17,552 nucleotides of DNA from DATJZH01 sp035499215 (GCA_035499215.1 DATJZH010000077.1:1-17552), one strand, 5' to 3'. Positions 6,848-15,484 are shown, numbered from the stretch's first letter. The notes: generated by a model not told the origin, from the letters alone. Numbers and translations: made by a program.

Positions 6848-8209
6848 ATGGGCAGGGTCTCCCGAGCTGCTTGGCTCTACATGACGCTGGTCGTGGCCGC
6901 GGCGGCAGCGGTCATCGTATCCGCGCCGCGATACCGGGCGGGTGCGCTGTGGTGGGGCGACCTCGCCGTGCTGTGCGCGCTCTTCCTGATCTGCGATTGC
7001 ACTTCCACGCCGATTGCCGAGCGTCAGTCAGCGTGGTCGCCGAGTTCCGCGGCGACCCTCGCTGCCGTGGTGCTCCTTGGCCCGGTCGGTGCCGCGCTGG
7101 TCGGCGCGGCGTCGGTGCTGAGCTTGCGCCGTCATCTGCTGCTGGCGGAGCGGTTTTTCAACGGAGCGATGAATGCGCTGTCCGGCTTCGCCGCGGGAAC
7201 GGTTTTCCTGGCGCTGGGCGGCCCGGTGGGAAGATCCGCAGCGGTCGTGCCGGACTACTTCCGAAACATCATCGGGCCATTCGCCGCGGCGGCCGCGGTG
7301 CACGTGCTCGCCAACCACATGCTGGTCTGGGGGGTCCTGCGGCTGAACCAGCCCGAGCGCGGTGTCCGGCGCAAGTTCCGGCTGGAATCCAGCCTGGTGC
7401 TGCTGCTAGTCTCCGACCTGGGCTACGCGGCGTTCGGGTTAGTCATCGCCGCGCTCTGGGAACAGATCGGGCCTTCCGCAGCCGCGCTGGTGCTGGTGCC
7501 GCTGTTTGTGGCCCGGTGGACCATGGGCCAGTTCGCCGAGCAGCAGCGTGCTTACGCCGCCACGATGGCCGCGCTCTGTCAGGCCGTGGAGACCAAGGAC
7601 TTCTATACCCGCGGCCACAGCGAGCGGGTATCGCGCGGCTCGGGGATGATCGCCCGCCGGATCGGCATGCGGCCCGAGCGCGTCGAGGCCATCATGTTCG
7701 CCGGCATGCTGCACGACGTAGGCAAGCTCGGCGTGCCAACCAAGGTGCTGCAGAAGACCGGCCCGCTGACGGAGGAGGAGTACGCGGCCATCCAGCTGCA
7801 TCCCATGCGCGGCCTGGAGATCGTCAGGGAGATCGGATTCCTCAACGAGGCGCTCGCCGGCATCATGCACCACCATGAGCGCGTCGACGGCCGTGGTTAC
7901 CCGATGGGCTTCGCCGGCCACGAGATTCCCGAGTTCGCGCGGATCATCGCGGTGGCCGATGCGTTCGACTCCATGACGTCCACCCGGTCCTACCGGCAGC
8001 CGCGCCGGATCGACGCGGCGGTCGACGAGCTCCGCAAGGGCGCGGGCACCCAGTTCGACCCGCTGCTCGTGGACGCCTTCATCGTTGCCCTGCACACCGA
8101 TGGCTGGCAGCTGCCCGAGCCTCCGGTGGCTCCGCCGGACCGCACCGCGGTGACAGCCCAGGATCACGACGATCCGACCACGCCGCTGCAGGTTGTGGAG
8201 AACCTGTGA
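6848..8209 (+). CDS. Membrane HD-GYP protein, predicted c-di-GMP phosphodiesterase
   Basis: A 453-residue protein. Residues ~8-225 hold about six hydrophobic segments (for example TLVVAAAAAVIV, LAVLCALFLI, SLVLLLVSDLGYAAFGLVI), an unnamed integral-membrane sensor-like region. Residues ~235-415 form an HD-GYP domain with every signature residue present: GHSERVS (His257), HDVGKLGVP (His289, Asp290, Lys293), LHPMRG (His318), HHHERVDGRGYP (341-352) and VADAFDSMTS (from 370). Known HD-GYP enzymes hydrolyse cyclic di-GMP, some cyclic GMP-AMP; the complete motif set predicts activity at the inner face of the membrane. The ATG at 6848 follows GGTGAGGG. The stop overlaps the next gene's GTG start (GTGA), so the two are translated together. 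It does not sit in an operon with rsrA, being separated by 329 bases. Confidence 0.9.
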   Translation: MGRVSRAAWLYMTLVVAAAAAVIVSAPRYRAGALWWGDLAVLCALFLICDCTSTPIAERQSAWSPSSAATLAAVVLLGPVGAALVGAASVLSLRRHLLLAERFFNGAMNALSGFAAGTVFLALGGPVGRSAAVVPDYFRNIIGPFAAAAAVHVLANHMLVWGVLRLNQPERGVRRKFRLESSLVLLLVSDLGYAAFGLVIAALWEQIGPSAAALVLVPLFVARWTMGQFAEQQRAYAATMAALCQAVETKDFYTRGHSERVSRGSGMIARRIGMRPERVEAIMFAGMLHDVGKLGVPTKVLQKTGPLTEEEYAAIQLHPMRGLEIVREIGFLNEALAGIMHHHERVDGRGYPMGFAGHEIPEFARIIAVADAFDSMTSTRSYRQPRRIDAAVDELRKGAGTQFDPLLVDAFIVALHTDGWQLPEPPVAPPDRTAVTAQDHDDPTTPLQVVENL

Positions 8210-9543
8210 GGGCCGCGACGATGACCGCCCGGCAGCCGATCGAGCGCTGGTCGTCCTGGCAGGCACTCGACTCCGGCCGGCTGCTGGTGCTCGCGGTGGC
8301 GATCATGCTGGTCGTGGCCGCCTTCGCGCACACCGCACTGGGCATCGTGCTGCCGGGCGAGGCTGTCGCGTTCGGCGGGTTCATCGCCTTCGGGGAGCTG
8401 CTGCGGCTGGCGCTGCCCGGCGGCCGGGAATCCGCACCGATAGCGATGGCCGGCGCCATGGCCTACGCCCTGCTGATGAAGGTCAACGGCGTGAGTGCGC
8501 CTAGGCTGCCGGGTCTTCAGGTCGTCCATGGCGTCGCGAACATACCGGCACTGCAGATCGTCGCGGTCGCCGCCATCGGCATGGCGGTCGGGGCACTGCC
8601 GCACATCGCGGCCGGCCGCCCCGCCGGGATCACCGGGATGTCCACCCGGCTGGTGGCGGTGGCCTGCGTGGCGTTCATCTTCCGGTGGCTGGTGGCCAAT
8701 CCCTCGCTCGGGCTCACCGGGCGCTTGCCGGTCGCCATCGGCCTGATGGCCGTGCTGCTCGCGGTCGGCTGGCTGGTGGACACCGTCATCGGCGCGCTCA
8801 TCAGGGCCGACGACCTCAGCGCGAGGTTCTCGGTAGCGCTGTCGGACGAGATGCACGTGCAGGGTCCGCTCGGCGCGGCCGTCGGCGCCTGGGCGATTAT
8901 CGCGGTGCTTGGCGCGCAGGTCATGGGGCTGGCAGAGCTTGTCCTGTTCCTCGGGCCGCTGCTTGTCACCCAGGTGGCATTCCGCCGGTACGCCAGCATC
9001 CGCGCCACGTACCTGCAGACCGTCCGGTCACTGGCACGGGTCACCGAGGTCGGCGGCTACGTGGAGGGCGGGCACTCGATGCGCGTCAGCAAGCTAGCCG
9101 TGGCAGTGGGCCGGGAGCTGGGCATGACCGAGCCCGACTTGCTGGACCTGGAGTACGCCGCGCTGATGCACGACATCGGACAGCTGTCGTTACGCGACCC
9201 GATTCCCGGCGGGGCGACCGTGCTGGTGTCAGCCGCCGATCAGGAGCGCATCGCCGAGCTGGGGGCCGACGTGATCCGGCAGGCCGGGGTACTCGACAAG
9301 GTGGCGGAGCTGGTCCGCTGCCAGAGCTGGCCCAGCCGCGGGCATGACCCGCAGCCGCCGATCGGCAGCAGGATCATCCGCGCGGCGAACGCCTTCGACG
9401 ATCTCGTGGGCGGCTCGGCCGACCGGGACCGGGCATCGGCGGCGCTGGAGCGGCTGCGCCTCGACACTGCCGTCCAGTACGACCCCGGCGTCGTCGAGGC
9501 GCTCAGCGAGGTCGCGAAACGGCCGCTGGTGAGCCGGCTGTAA
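8206..9543 (+). CDS. Membrane protein with degenerate HD-GYP-like domain
   Basis: A 445-residue protein with the same plan as its upstream neighbour: about six or seven hydrophobic segments over residues ~25-255 (LLVLAVAIMLVVAAF, LVAVACVAFIFRWLV, AIGLMAVLLAVGWLV, ELVLFLGPLLV) and a C-terminal HD domain. GGHSMRVS (His290) and MHDIGQLSL (His322, Asp323) are kept, but the lysine of HDxGK is Gln326, the later histidine of LHP is lost, and the HHExxDGxGYP block is replaced by a short stretch around RCQSWPSRGHDP; AANAFDDLVGG is the remnant of the next motif. It therefore lacks most metal ligands and the GYP loop and is probably not a c-di-GMP phosphodiesterase. A regulatory or partner role for the upstream enzyme is inference. 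The GTG start at 8206 has GGAG 5 bases upstream and overlaps the previous stop. Confidence 0.85.
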   Translation: MRAATMTARQPIERWSSWQALDSGRLLVLAVAIMLVVAAFAHTALGIVLPGEAVAFGGFIAFGELLRLALPGGRESAPIAMAGAMAYALLMKVNGVSAPRLPGLQVVHGVANIPALQIVAVAAIGMAVGALPHIAAGRPAGITGMSTRLVAVACVAFIFRWLVANPSLGLTGRLPVAIGLMAVLLAVGWLVDTVIGALIRADDLSARFSVALSDEMHVQGPLGAAVGAWAIIAVLGAQVMGLAELVLFLGPLLVTQVAFRRYASIRATYLQTVRSLARVTEVGGYVEGGHSMRVSKLAVAVGRELGMTEPDLLDLEYAALMHDIGQLSLRDPIPGGATVLVSAADQERIAELGADVIRQAGVLDKVAELVRCQSWPSRGHDPQPPIGSRIIRAANAFDDLVGGSADRDRASAALERLRLDTAVQYDPGVVEALSEVAKRPLVSRL

Positions 9544-9546
9544 GCT
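9541..9546 (+). promoter_or_regulatory. Candidate -10 for accC overlapping the upstream stop codon
   Basis: TAAGCT (TANNNT) contains the TAA stop of the degenerate HD gene and ends 7 bases before the GTG of the biotin carboxylase gene, which has no Shine-Dalgarno sequence. This is the expected position for a leaderless transcript. No -35 was recognised. Confidence 0.4.
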
Positions 9547-9553
9547 TCCGGGC

Positions 9554-10894
<1,341 letters not shown>

Positions 10895-10966
10895 CACGGC
10901 GCCAGCGAGAATGATGAATGCGCAGGCCTGGCAGCGGTCGCCAGGCGAGGACGCGAGGAGGTGCGC

Positions 10967-11179
10967 GTGACCGAGATCCGCGCGGAGATGGTGGCCAACG
11001 TCTGGAAAGTCGTGGCTTCCGAGGGAGACGCGGTAGCCGACGGTGACACGCTGGTTATCCTCGAGTCGATGAAGATGGAGATCCCGGTGCTGGCCGAGGG
11101 CGCGGGCACGCTCACCAAGCTGGCCGTCGACGAGGGCGACGTCATCCAGGAGGGTGACCTGATCGCCGTCATCGAATGA
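10967..11179 (+). CDS. Minimal biotin carboxyl carrier protein
   Basis: A 70-residue biotinyl domain with the lysine-containing signature ESMKMEIPV at residues ~34-42 and the paired repeat style of biotinyl/lipoyl domains (EGDAVADGD near the start, EGDVIQEGDLIAVIE at the end). It closely resembles the mycobacterial carrier TB7.3 (Rv3221c), which also lies beside the SigH anti-sigma gene. The GTG at 10967 is chosen over the GTG at 10961, because AGGAGG (10956-10961) overlaps the earlier codon and is 5 bases from the later one. It should receive CO2 from the upstream biotin carboxylase. Its stop overlaps the start of the thioesterase-like gene (ATGA). Confidence 0.92.
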   Translation: MTEIRAEMVANVWKVVASEGDAVADGDTLVILESMKMEIPVLAEGAGTLTKLAVDEGDVIQEGDLIAVIE

Positions 11180-11619
11180 CCGCCGGCCAGGGCCTGGCCG
11201 TCGGCCTGCGCGCCACTGTGCGGGCCACGGTCACCGAGGCCGACACAGCCATCGCGGCGGGCAGCGGCGACTTTCCGGTGCTTGCCACCCCCCGGCTGCT
11301 CGCGCTCGCCGAGGCGGCGAGCGTCGCGGCCATCGCACCGCAGCTGGAGCCCGGCCAGGCCTCTGTCGGCACCGCGGCGCGGCTTGAGCACCGGCGCGCC
11401 AGTCTGCTGGGCGCGGAATTGGCGGTCGAGGCCGAGCTGACCGAGATAGCTGGTCCCCGGCTGGTCTTCATGTTCATCGCCCGCAGGCCGGGCTCAGGTC
11501 CGCGAGCCAGCGAGGAGGAGGAGGAGGAGGAGGAGGAGGTGGTGATCGGCGCGGGCACCGTGGAGCGGGTTGTCGTCGATCGCGAGCGGTTCCTGCACCG
11601 GGCGGCTGCCGGACGGTAG
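11176..11619 (+). CDS. FlK-like hotdog-fold acyl-CoA thioesterase
   Basis: A 147-residue protein resembling fluoroacetyl-CoA thioesterase FlK and its wider actinobacterial family. The FlK-type catalytic set is visible: Thr38 in LATPRLL, Glu46 in ALAEAAS and His72 in RLEHRRAS, with the long helix between and PQLEPGQASVGT as in FlK. The C-terminal strand VIGAGTVERVVVDRERF also matches. Between the last strands, residues ~104-121 form an insertion (RPGSGPRAS then nine glutamates) encoded by a pure GAG repeat, absent from FlK as I recall it. The ATG overlaps the carrier-protein stop by 4 bases, so it is made together with the biotin carrier; this suggests a thioester substrate linked to that module, but the acyl group is unknown. 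A general housekeeping thioesterase is the alternative. Confidence 0.75.
   Translation: MTAGQGLAVGLRATVRATVTEADTAIAAGSGDFPVLATPRLLALAEAASVAAIAPQLEPGQASVGTAARLEHRRASLLGAELAVEAELTEIAGPRLVFMFIARRPGSGPRASEEEEEEEEEVVIGAGTVERVVVDRERFLHRAAAGR
11512..11538 (+). repeat. (GAG)9 in-frame microsatellite
   Basis: Nine consecutive GAG codons within the thioesterase gene encode nine glutamates. The repeat is pure, with no synonymous GAA, which suggests slippage. Length change by whole units would keep the frame. Confidence 0.95.
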
Positions 11620-11749
11620 CGGCTTGTTTCCCGCAGATCATGACGACCGGCAGCCGGTGCCGGGCCGGGGTGGCGACGTCCCTCAGCGAGAGCCCGGCAG
11701 CTGTCGCGGCCCTCGCCGGGTCGCGCACACTGGATGCGATGATGGCATA

Positions 11750-13240
11750 GTGCCGACGCTGAACGACCTCGCCAGGCGGGCGCAGATCACTGAGGCGGAC
11801 CTGGACTGGCTGCATGCGCTGGTGTCCGACTGGCAGCTGCTGGCTGATCTATCCTTCGCTGACCTGGTGCTCTGGGCGCCGCTGCGGACCGGCGGCGGCT
11901 GGATCGCGCTCGCGCAGATGCGCCCGACGACCGGCCCGACGGCCTTTCCTGACGACATCGTCGGCACGGTGCGGTCGGCCGGAGAGGGGCCGTTTCTCAG
12001 CGTGGCCATGCGCGAGCGCCGGATCTGCCGCGAGGGCGACCCGGAATGGACGAGCGGGGTGCCGGTGCGGCACGAGACCATCCCGGTCGTGCGAGACGAG
12101 CGGGTAATCGCGGTGATCGGGCGGTCGACCAATCTGAGCTCCGCGCGCACGCCCAGCCGGCTGGACCTGAACTACCTCCGGGCGGCGGACGACCTTGCCC
12201 AGATGGTCGCGGCAGGCATGTTTCCGCGTCCGGGCGAGGAGCCCGCTCTCGTCCGGTCGCCGCGGGTGGGCGACGGGCTGCTGCGGCTGGGCCAGTCGGG
12301 GAAAGTCGCCTACGCGAGCCCGAACGCCCTGTCCGCCTACCGCAGGCTCGGCCTGACCGCGGACCTGGTGGGCCGGGAGCTGGGGCCGCTCACCGCGCGG
12401 CTGTGCGCGACGGGAGGGCCGCGGGACGACTCCCTGATGCTGACCGCCAGCGGACGGGCCCACATGGAGACCGAAGTAGAGGCCAACGGCGCGGTAGTTC
12501 AGTTCCGCACGATCCCGCTGGGAGTGGTGGGGGGTGCCAGGTCCGGTGCGCTGATCCTGCTCAGGGACGTGACTGAGCTGCGGCACCGGGAGCGCGAGCT
12601 GCTCACCAAGGACGCTACGATCAGGGAGATCCATCACCGGGTCAAGAACAACCTGCAGACCGTCGCGGCGCTGCTGCGGCTGCAGGCGCGGCGGCTGCAG
12701 CCTCCGGAGGCCCGCGCGGCGCTGCAGGAAGCGGTCCGCCGAGTCGGCTCCATCGCCATAGTGCACGAGACGCTGTCGCATGCAGCGGAGGAGATCGTCG
12801 ATTTTGACGACGTAGCTAGCCGGGTAGCCATGATGGCGGGCGAGGTGTCCGCGGCTGAGGCCAATATGACGCCGACCCTGCGGGGCAAATTCGGCATGCT
12901 CTCCGCGGCGGTTGCCACGCCCCTGGCGCTGGTCCTGACCGAGCTGCTGCAAAATGCACTGCAGCACGGCCTCAGCCGGCCGGCGGGCCCCGCTCCTGGC
13001 GACATGCTGGAGGTGACCGCGGTGCGGGGGCCGGAGCGGCTCACGGTGACCGTCAGTGATAACGGAGTGGGGCTTCCGGCAGATTTTGACCTCGACTCGG
13101 CCGCGAGCCTGGGCCTGCAGATCGTCCGCACGCTGGTCGTGGCCGAACTCGGCGGCACGCTGGAGATCAAGCCACGCGATGGCGGCGGGACCAGGGTCCT
13201 GGTTGACCTGCCGGTTGCTGAGCCTGCTGGCACCGGATAG
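11750..13240 (+). CDS. pdtaS: PdtaS-type sensor histidine kinase
   Basis: A 496-residue soluble histidine kinase with no membrane segment. Residues ~1-150 match the N-terminal GAF-like domain of this family (ITEADLDWLHALVSDWQLL, SFADLVLWAPL, AQMRPTTGPTAF); residues ~170-280 form a PAS domain ending in LLRDVTELRHRERELLTKD; then the HisKA_2 box IREIHHRVKNNLQTVAALLRLQ with His295/His296; then the ATPase domain with ELLQNALQHG, VSDNGVGLP and LGLQIVRTLV. In mycobacteria PdtaS phosphorylates the ANTAR-domain RNA-binding regulator PdtaR and has been reported to respond to c-di-GMP and to copper/nitric oxide. No PdtaR gene is in the window, as in M. tuberculosis where it is unlinked. The GTG at 11750 gives the family N-terminus (VPTLNDL); no Shine-Dalgarno sequence precedes it. 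It is convergent with whiB1. Confidence 0.93.
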   Translation: MPTLNDLARRAQITEADLDWLHALVSDWQLLADLSFADLVLWAPLRTGGGWIALAQMRPTTGPTAFPDDIVGTVRSAGEGPFLSVAMRERRICREGDPEWTSGVPVRHETIPVVRDERVIAVIGRSTNLSSARTPSRLDLNYLRAADDLAQMVAAGMFPRPGEEPALVRSPRVGDGLLRLGQSGKVAYASPNALSAYRRLGLTADLVGRELGPLTARLCATGGPRDDSLMLTASGRAHMETEVEANGAVVQFRTIPLGVVGGARSGALILLRDVTELRHRERELLTKDATIREIHHRVKNNLQTVAALLRLQARRLQPPEARAALQEAVRRVGSIAIVHETLSHAAEEIVDFDDVASRVAMMAGEVSAAEANMTPTLRGKFGMLSAAVATPLALVLTELLQNALQHGLSRPAGPAPGDMLEVTAVRGPERLTVTVSDNGVGLPADFDLDSAASLGLQIVRTLVVAELGGTLEIKPRDGGGTRVLVDLPVAEPAGTG

Positions 13241-13292
13241 CTGCAGCCGCGCCGGGCAGCAGCCGCACGACGCACCGCAGGAGCCGCATGCC

Positions 13293-13307
13293 GCCGGGAA
13301 CCCCGGC
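13293..13307. terminator. Hairpin between convergent pdtaS and whiB1
   Basis: GCCGGG-AAC-CCCGGC forms a 6-bp GC stem with a 3-base loop in the 103-base gap between the two convergent stops. There is no U-tract on either strand, as is common in high-GC actinobacteria. It could serve both genes. Confidence 0.45.
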
Positions 13308-13343
13308 AAGTCTGCCCCGCCGAACCCGTGCCGACCCGGCGTG

Positions 13344-13598
13344 TCACGCGGTAGCCTGGGCCCTGATCCTGCTCGTGCGGCGCTTGTGTGCCCGACGCTC
13401 GTCCTCGCTCAAGCCGCCCCAGACACCGGCGTCCTGCCCGCTTTCCAGTGCCCACTGCAGGCAGGATTCCGTCACCGCGCAACGCTGGCACACCCGCTTG
13501 GCCTCGTCGATCTGGACCAGCGCGGGACCGGTGTTCCCGATCGGGAAGAACAGTTCCGGGTCTTCGTCACGGCAGGCGGCGTAGTGACGCCAGTCCAT
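13344..13598 (-). CDS. whiB1: WhiB1/WblE-type iron-sulfur transcription regulator
   Basis: An 84-residue Wbl protein. Cys9, Cys37, Cys40 and Cys46 give the canonical C-x27-C-x2-C-x5-C ligand set for a 4Fe-4S cluster. GVWGG follows at 58-62, then a basic tail (RRAHKRRTSRIR) that contacts DNA. In mycobacteria the essential WhiB1 binds the principal sigma factor and its cluster reacts with nitric oxide; its Streptomyces counterpart is WblE. The order kinase (PdtaS), WhiB1, lipid kinase matches what I recall for both genera and supports this paralogue over others. The ATG at 13598 has GAGGAG 8 bases upstream. Upstream lie a candidate -10 (13682-13687) and an inverted-repeat operator (13658-13673), so redox or cAMP control is plausible. 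Confidence 0.93.
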   Translation of the reverse strand: MDWRHYAACRDEDPELFFPIGNTGPALVQIDEAKRVCQRCAVTESCLQWALESGQDAGVWGGLSEDERRAHKRRTSRIRAQATA

Positions 13599-13657
13599 GA
13601 GGTCAACTCCTCTTTGCAGACGGCCCCGGCGCTGGAGCCCGTCGCCTCGGTCGAGCT

Positions 13658-13673
13658 TGTGAATGCTTTCACT
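13658..13673. promoter_or_regulatory. Rex- or CRP-like operator upstream of whiB1
   Basis: TGTGAATGCTTTCACT is an inverted repeat matching the Streptomyces Rex operator pattern TGTGAA-N4-TTCACA at 11 of 12 fixed positions and the CRP pattern TGTGA-N6-TCACA at 9 of 10. It lies 60 bases upstream of the whiB1 start and just downstream of the candidate -10. Confidence 0.6.
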
Positions 13674-13681
13674 AGCTGCGC

Positions 13682-13687
13682 AGTATA
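13682..13687 (-). promoter_or_regulatory. Candidate -10 element of whiB1
   Basis: TATACT on the minus strand is a good -10 match in an AT-rich patch. Transcription would begin near 13675, giving a leader of about 77 bases and placing the 13658-13673 inverted repeat directly over the early transcribed region. No convincing -35 is seen. Confidence 0.5.
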
Positions 13688-14040
13688 TGTCGGTTCCGTT
13701 ACCGGCTTCCCGATCTCTGGGGTTTCATCATGTCACGAAACTTATACCCCGGTTGGCTCCAGCGACGACGACATTTTTCTGCCTCTTCGCGGGCAGTCTT
13801 CGCAGGTAACCCCCACCGGAACCCTTACGCGTACGGTTGTTCGCCTCTCGGCAGGAGCGTTACAACCTTCTCAAGCTCGGCGATCAATCGCAAGGGGCTT
13901 TGGCAAAGGTTCGGACCGATTTCGGTGTCAGATCAGTCACGATGTGCCCCACGGAGCCCAGCCGAGGGCTGGCGCCCCATAGCGCCCATGGTTCTCAGCT
14001 GAATCGGCCTGACGCTGGTCCGGCCCCATCGTGACGGAAT

Positions 14041-14062
14041 CGGCCGCGCCGCCGCGGGGCCG
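14041..14062 (-). terminator. Hairpin directly after the lipid kinase gene
   Basis: On the minus strand CGGCC/GGCCG and CGC/GCG pair around a GGCG loop with one C-C mismatch, one base beyond the stop codon. No U-tract follows. It is a plausible GC-type terminator. Confidence 0.35.
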
Positions 14063-14063
14063 G

Positions 14064-15011
14064 TCAGACGACTACTCGCAGGGCCCGCGGGACCGACTGG
14101 AAGCTCACCCGCTCCTGTTCGCCGACGTACTCGCCGTCAACCTGGAAGGCCACCGGCCGCTCGGCCGTCAGGGTGAGATCCGCCTGGTCGTGCAGCGTGA
14201 AGACGCTGCTGCCGCGGGGCGGGCGGCCAGAGGATGCCAGCATCTGGCGCAACGCCCGAAGCGTGCTCACAGTCCGGAGCGTGCGCAGGGCGAACAGGTC
14301 GAGCCCGGAGTCGAAGCCCGCACAGGGATTGGCCTGGACGGCGCGCTTGCCGAGATAAGTCCACGGCGCCGTGTTCGAGACGATGCCGAGGAACAGCGGA
14401 CCGTCCGCGGGCCGGCCGTCGAGTTCAAGCCGCAGCGCAGGCCGGTGACGGTCGGTGACCCGGTAGTACTGGCGCAGCGCCGTGCGCAGGTACAGTGCCG
14501 GCGTGACGGCCTTGCCGTGCGCTCGCCGTCCTTCGACCGCCCGCACGACCTCAGCGTCCAGGCCCAGGCCGGCATTGAAGGCGAAGTACCGCCGGCCGGC
14601 CATGCCCAGGCCGATTGCGCGGTCCCGGTCCTGGCTGAGCGCCTGAAGGATCTTCCCGGCCGCATCCACCGGATCGGGCGGCAGGCCCAGTGCCCGGCTG
14701 AAGACGTTGGCGCTGCCGCCCGGCAGCGCGGCGAGGGCCGGCAGCCTGGCTGCGGGCGCCGGGCCGTCCTCGCCGCCGTCCGCGCCCATGATCCCGTTGA
14801 TCGCCTCGTTGACCGTGCCGTCGCCGCCGAGCGTGATCACCAGGCCGTAGCCGCGCGACAGGGCGGTGCCTGCCAGGCCGGTGGCGTGTCCCCGGTAGCG
14901 TGTCTCCATGACCTCAAGCTCGACGGCGGAAGCCAGGGCCGACGCGATCACGTCCCGGCGAAGCTGGGTCGTGGAGGTGGCATGTGGGTTCACGATCAAG
15001 AGCGCGCGCAC
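14064..15011 (-). CDS. Diacylglycerol kinase-family lipid kinase
   Basis: A 315-residue DAGK-catalytic-domain protein (DgkB/YegS-like). It shows LLIVNPHA at the N-terminus, the nucleotide-binding ITLGGDGTVNEAINGI near residues 59-74, PGGSANVFSRALG near residue 97 and, at the C-terminal lobe, AFQVDGEYV. Such enzymes phosphorylate diacylglycerol or related lipids at the cytoplasmic membrane face; the exact lipid is not told by sequence. The GTG at 15011 begins the protein right at its first strand (VRALLIVNP). It lacks a Shine-Dalgarno sequence but has TAGCCT exactly 6 bases upstream, which suggests a leaderless mRNA. It is divergent from the small membrane protein gene. Confidence 0.88.
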   Translation of the reverse strand: MRALLIVNPHATSTTQLRRDVIASALASAVELEVMETRYRGHATGLAGTALSRGYGLVITLGGDGTVNEAINGIMGADGGEDGPAPAARLPALAALPGGSANVFSRALGLPPDPVDAAGKILQALSQDRDRAIGLGMAGRRYFAFNAGLGLDAEVVRAVEGRRAHGKAVTPALYLRTALRQYYRVTDRHRPALRLELDGRPADGPLFLGIVSNTAPWTYLGKRAVQANPCAGFDSGLDLFALRTLRTVSTLRALRQMLASSGRPPRGSSVFTLHDQADLTLTAERPVAFQVDGEYVGEQERVSFQSVPRALRVVV

Positions 15012-15017
15012 GCGCTC

Positions 15018-15023
15018 AGGCTA
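15018..15023 (-). promoter_or_regulatory. Candidate -10 for leaderless lipid kinase mRNA
   Basis: TAGCCT (TANNNT) on the minus strand ends 6 bases before the GTG start, the same spacing as at aroA. It lies inside the palindrome GGCTAGCC. No -35 was recognised. Confidence 0.4.
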
Positions 15024-15094
15024 GCCAGGCGCCGGGCCAGGTCGCGCCGCCGCATCCGGTTAGGGCCGGGCAGGCGGCGCCGGAGCGTCCGCTG

Positions 15095-15484
15095 ATGCTC
15101 GGCGCCGCTGCCGCGGTTCAGGCGGCGGAGGCAGCCGGGGTACTGGTGGCTACCGTGCTCGCGGGCATTGACGCCGGCAGCGGGCGCTCCTACCAGGTCT
15201 CCAGCGGTGTGGCGCTGACGATCATCGGCGCGGGCACGGCTGCCGCGCTCGGGCTCGTCGCGGCCGGCGTTGCCCGGGCCCGGCGCTGGAGCCGCACCCC
15301 GGCCCTGCTCACCCAGCTGTTCACCGGCATCGTCGGCATCTACCTGGTGCAGGGGCACCGGTATTCCTGGGGCATTCCCGGGCTGGTGCTGGCCGCCGCC
15401 GGATTCTTCCTGCTGCTGGCGCCGCCCAGCACCCGTGCCCTGACGGCCAGACGGCCGGAGCCGCCCGGAGGATCAGGAGCCTGA
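15095..15484 (+). CDS. Small four-helix membrane protein, unknown function
   Basis: A 129-residue hydrophobic protein that I do not recognise by name. Four likely membrane helices are visible: AAVQAAEAAGVLVATVLAGI (~7-26), VALTIIGAGTAAALGLVAAGV (~39-59), LLTQLFTGIVGIYLV (~71-85) and GLVLAAAGFFLLLAPP (~96-111), with a short basic/proline-rich C-terminal tail. The ATG at 15095 is chosen because GGAG lies 9 bases upstream. The frame is open back to 14984, but that part is Arg/Pro-rich and overlaps the divergent lipid kinase start. It ends 23 bases from the convergent sigma-factor stop. Similar small membrane proteins accompany this neighbourhood in other actinobacteria as far as I recall, but no role is known to me. 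Confidence 0.75.
   Translation: MLGAAAAVQAAEAAGVLVATVLAGIDAGSGRSYQVSSGVALTIIGAGTAAALGLVAAGVARARRWSRTPALLTQLFTGIVGIYLVQGHRYSWGIPGLVLAAAGFFLLLAPPSTRALTARRPEPPGGSGA

Larger units (their letters stand above)
13599..14063. other. 465-bp gene-free region: whiB1 promoter side and 3' flank of lipid kinase
   Basis: Both flanking genes point to lower coordinates, so this interval holds the lipid-kinase 3' end and the whiB1 promoter. It looks less GC-rich than its neighbours. Beyond the operator and -10 listed separately, I see a GCGAT-CA-ATCGC inverted repeat (13880-13891), a CCAGCC-GAG-GGCTGG hairpin (13958-13972), a CTGCC/GGCAG hairpin inside 13780-13797 with TCTTCGC repeated in its loop and just after it, and GGGTATAAG on the minus strand (13741-13749), a possible second -10. 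Short frames here have no ribosome binding sites or recognisable protein features. A structured leader or small RNA is possible but not demonstrated. Confidence 0.6.

Noticed and set aside
6675..6884. Open frame between rsrA and the HD-GYP gene
   Set aside because: No ribosome binding site, arginine-rich composition typical of chance frames in high-GC DNA, and overlap with a secure gene.
13741..13749. SigB-type promoter (GGGTATAAG on the minus strand) upstream of whiB1
   Set aside because: The -10 fits but no GTTT-like -35 lies 14-16 bases upstream; kept only as a note in the intergenic entry.
13730..14002. Small plus-strand frames in the whiB1 upstream region
   Set aside because: No ribosome binding site, no hydrophobic or domain pattern; stop-poor by chance.
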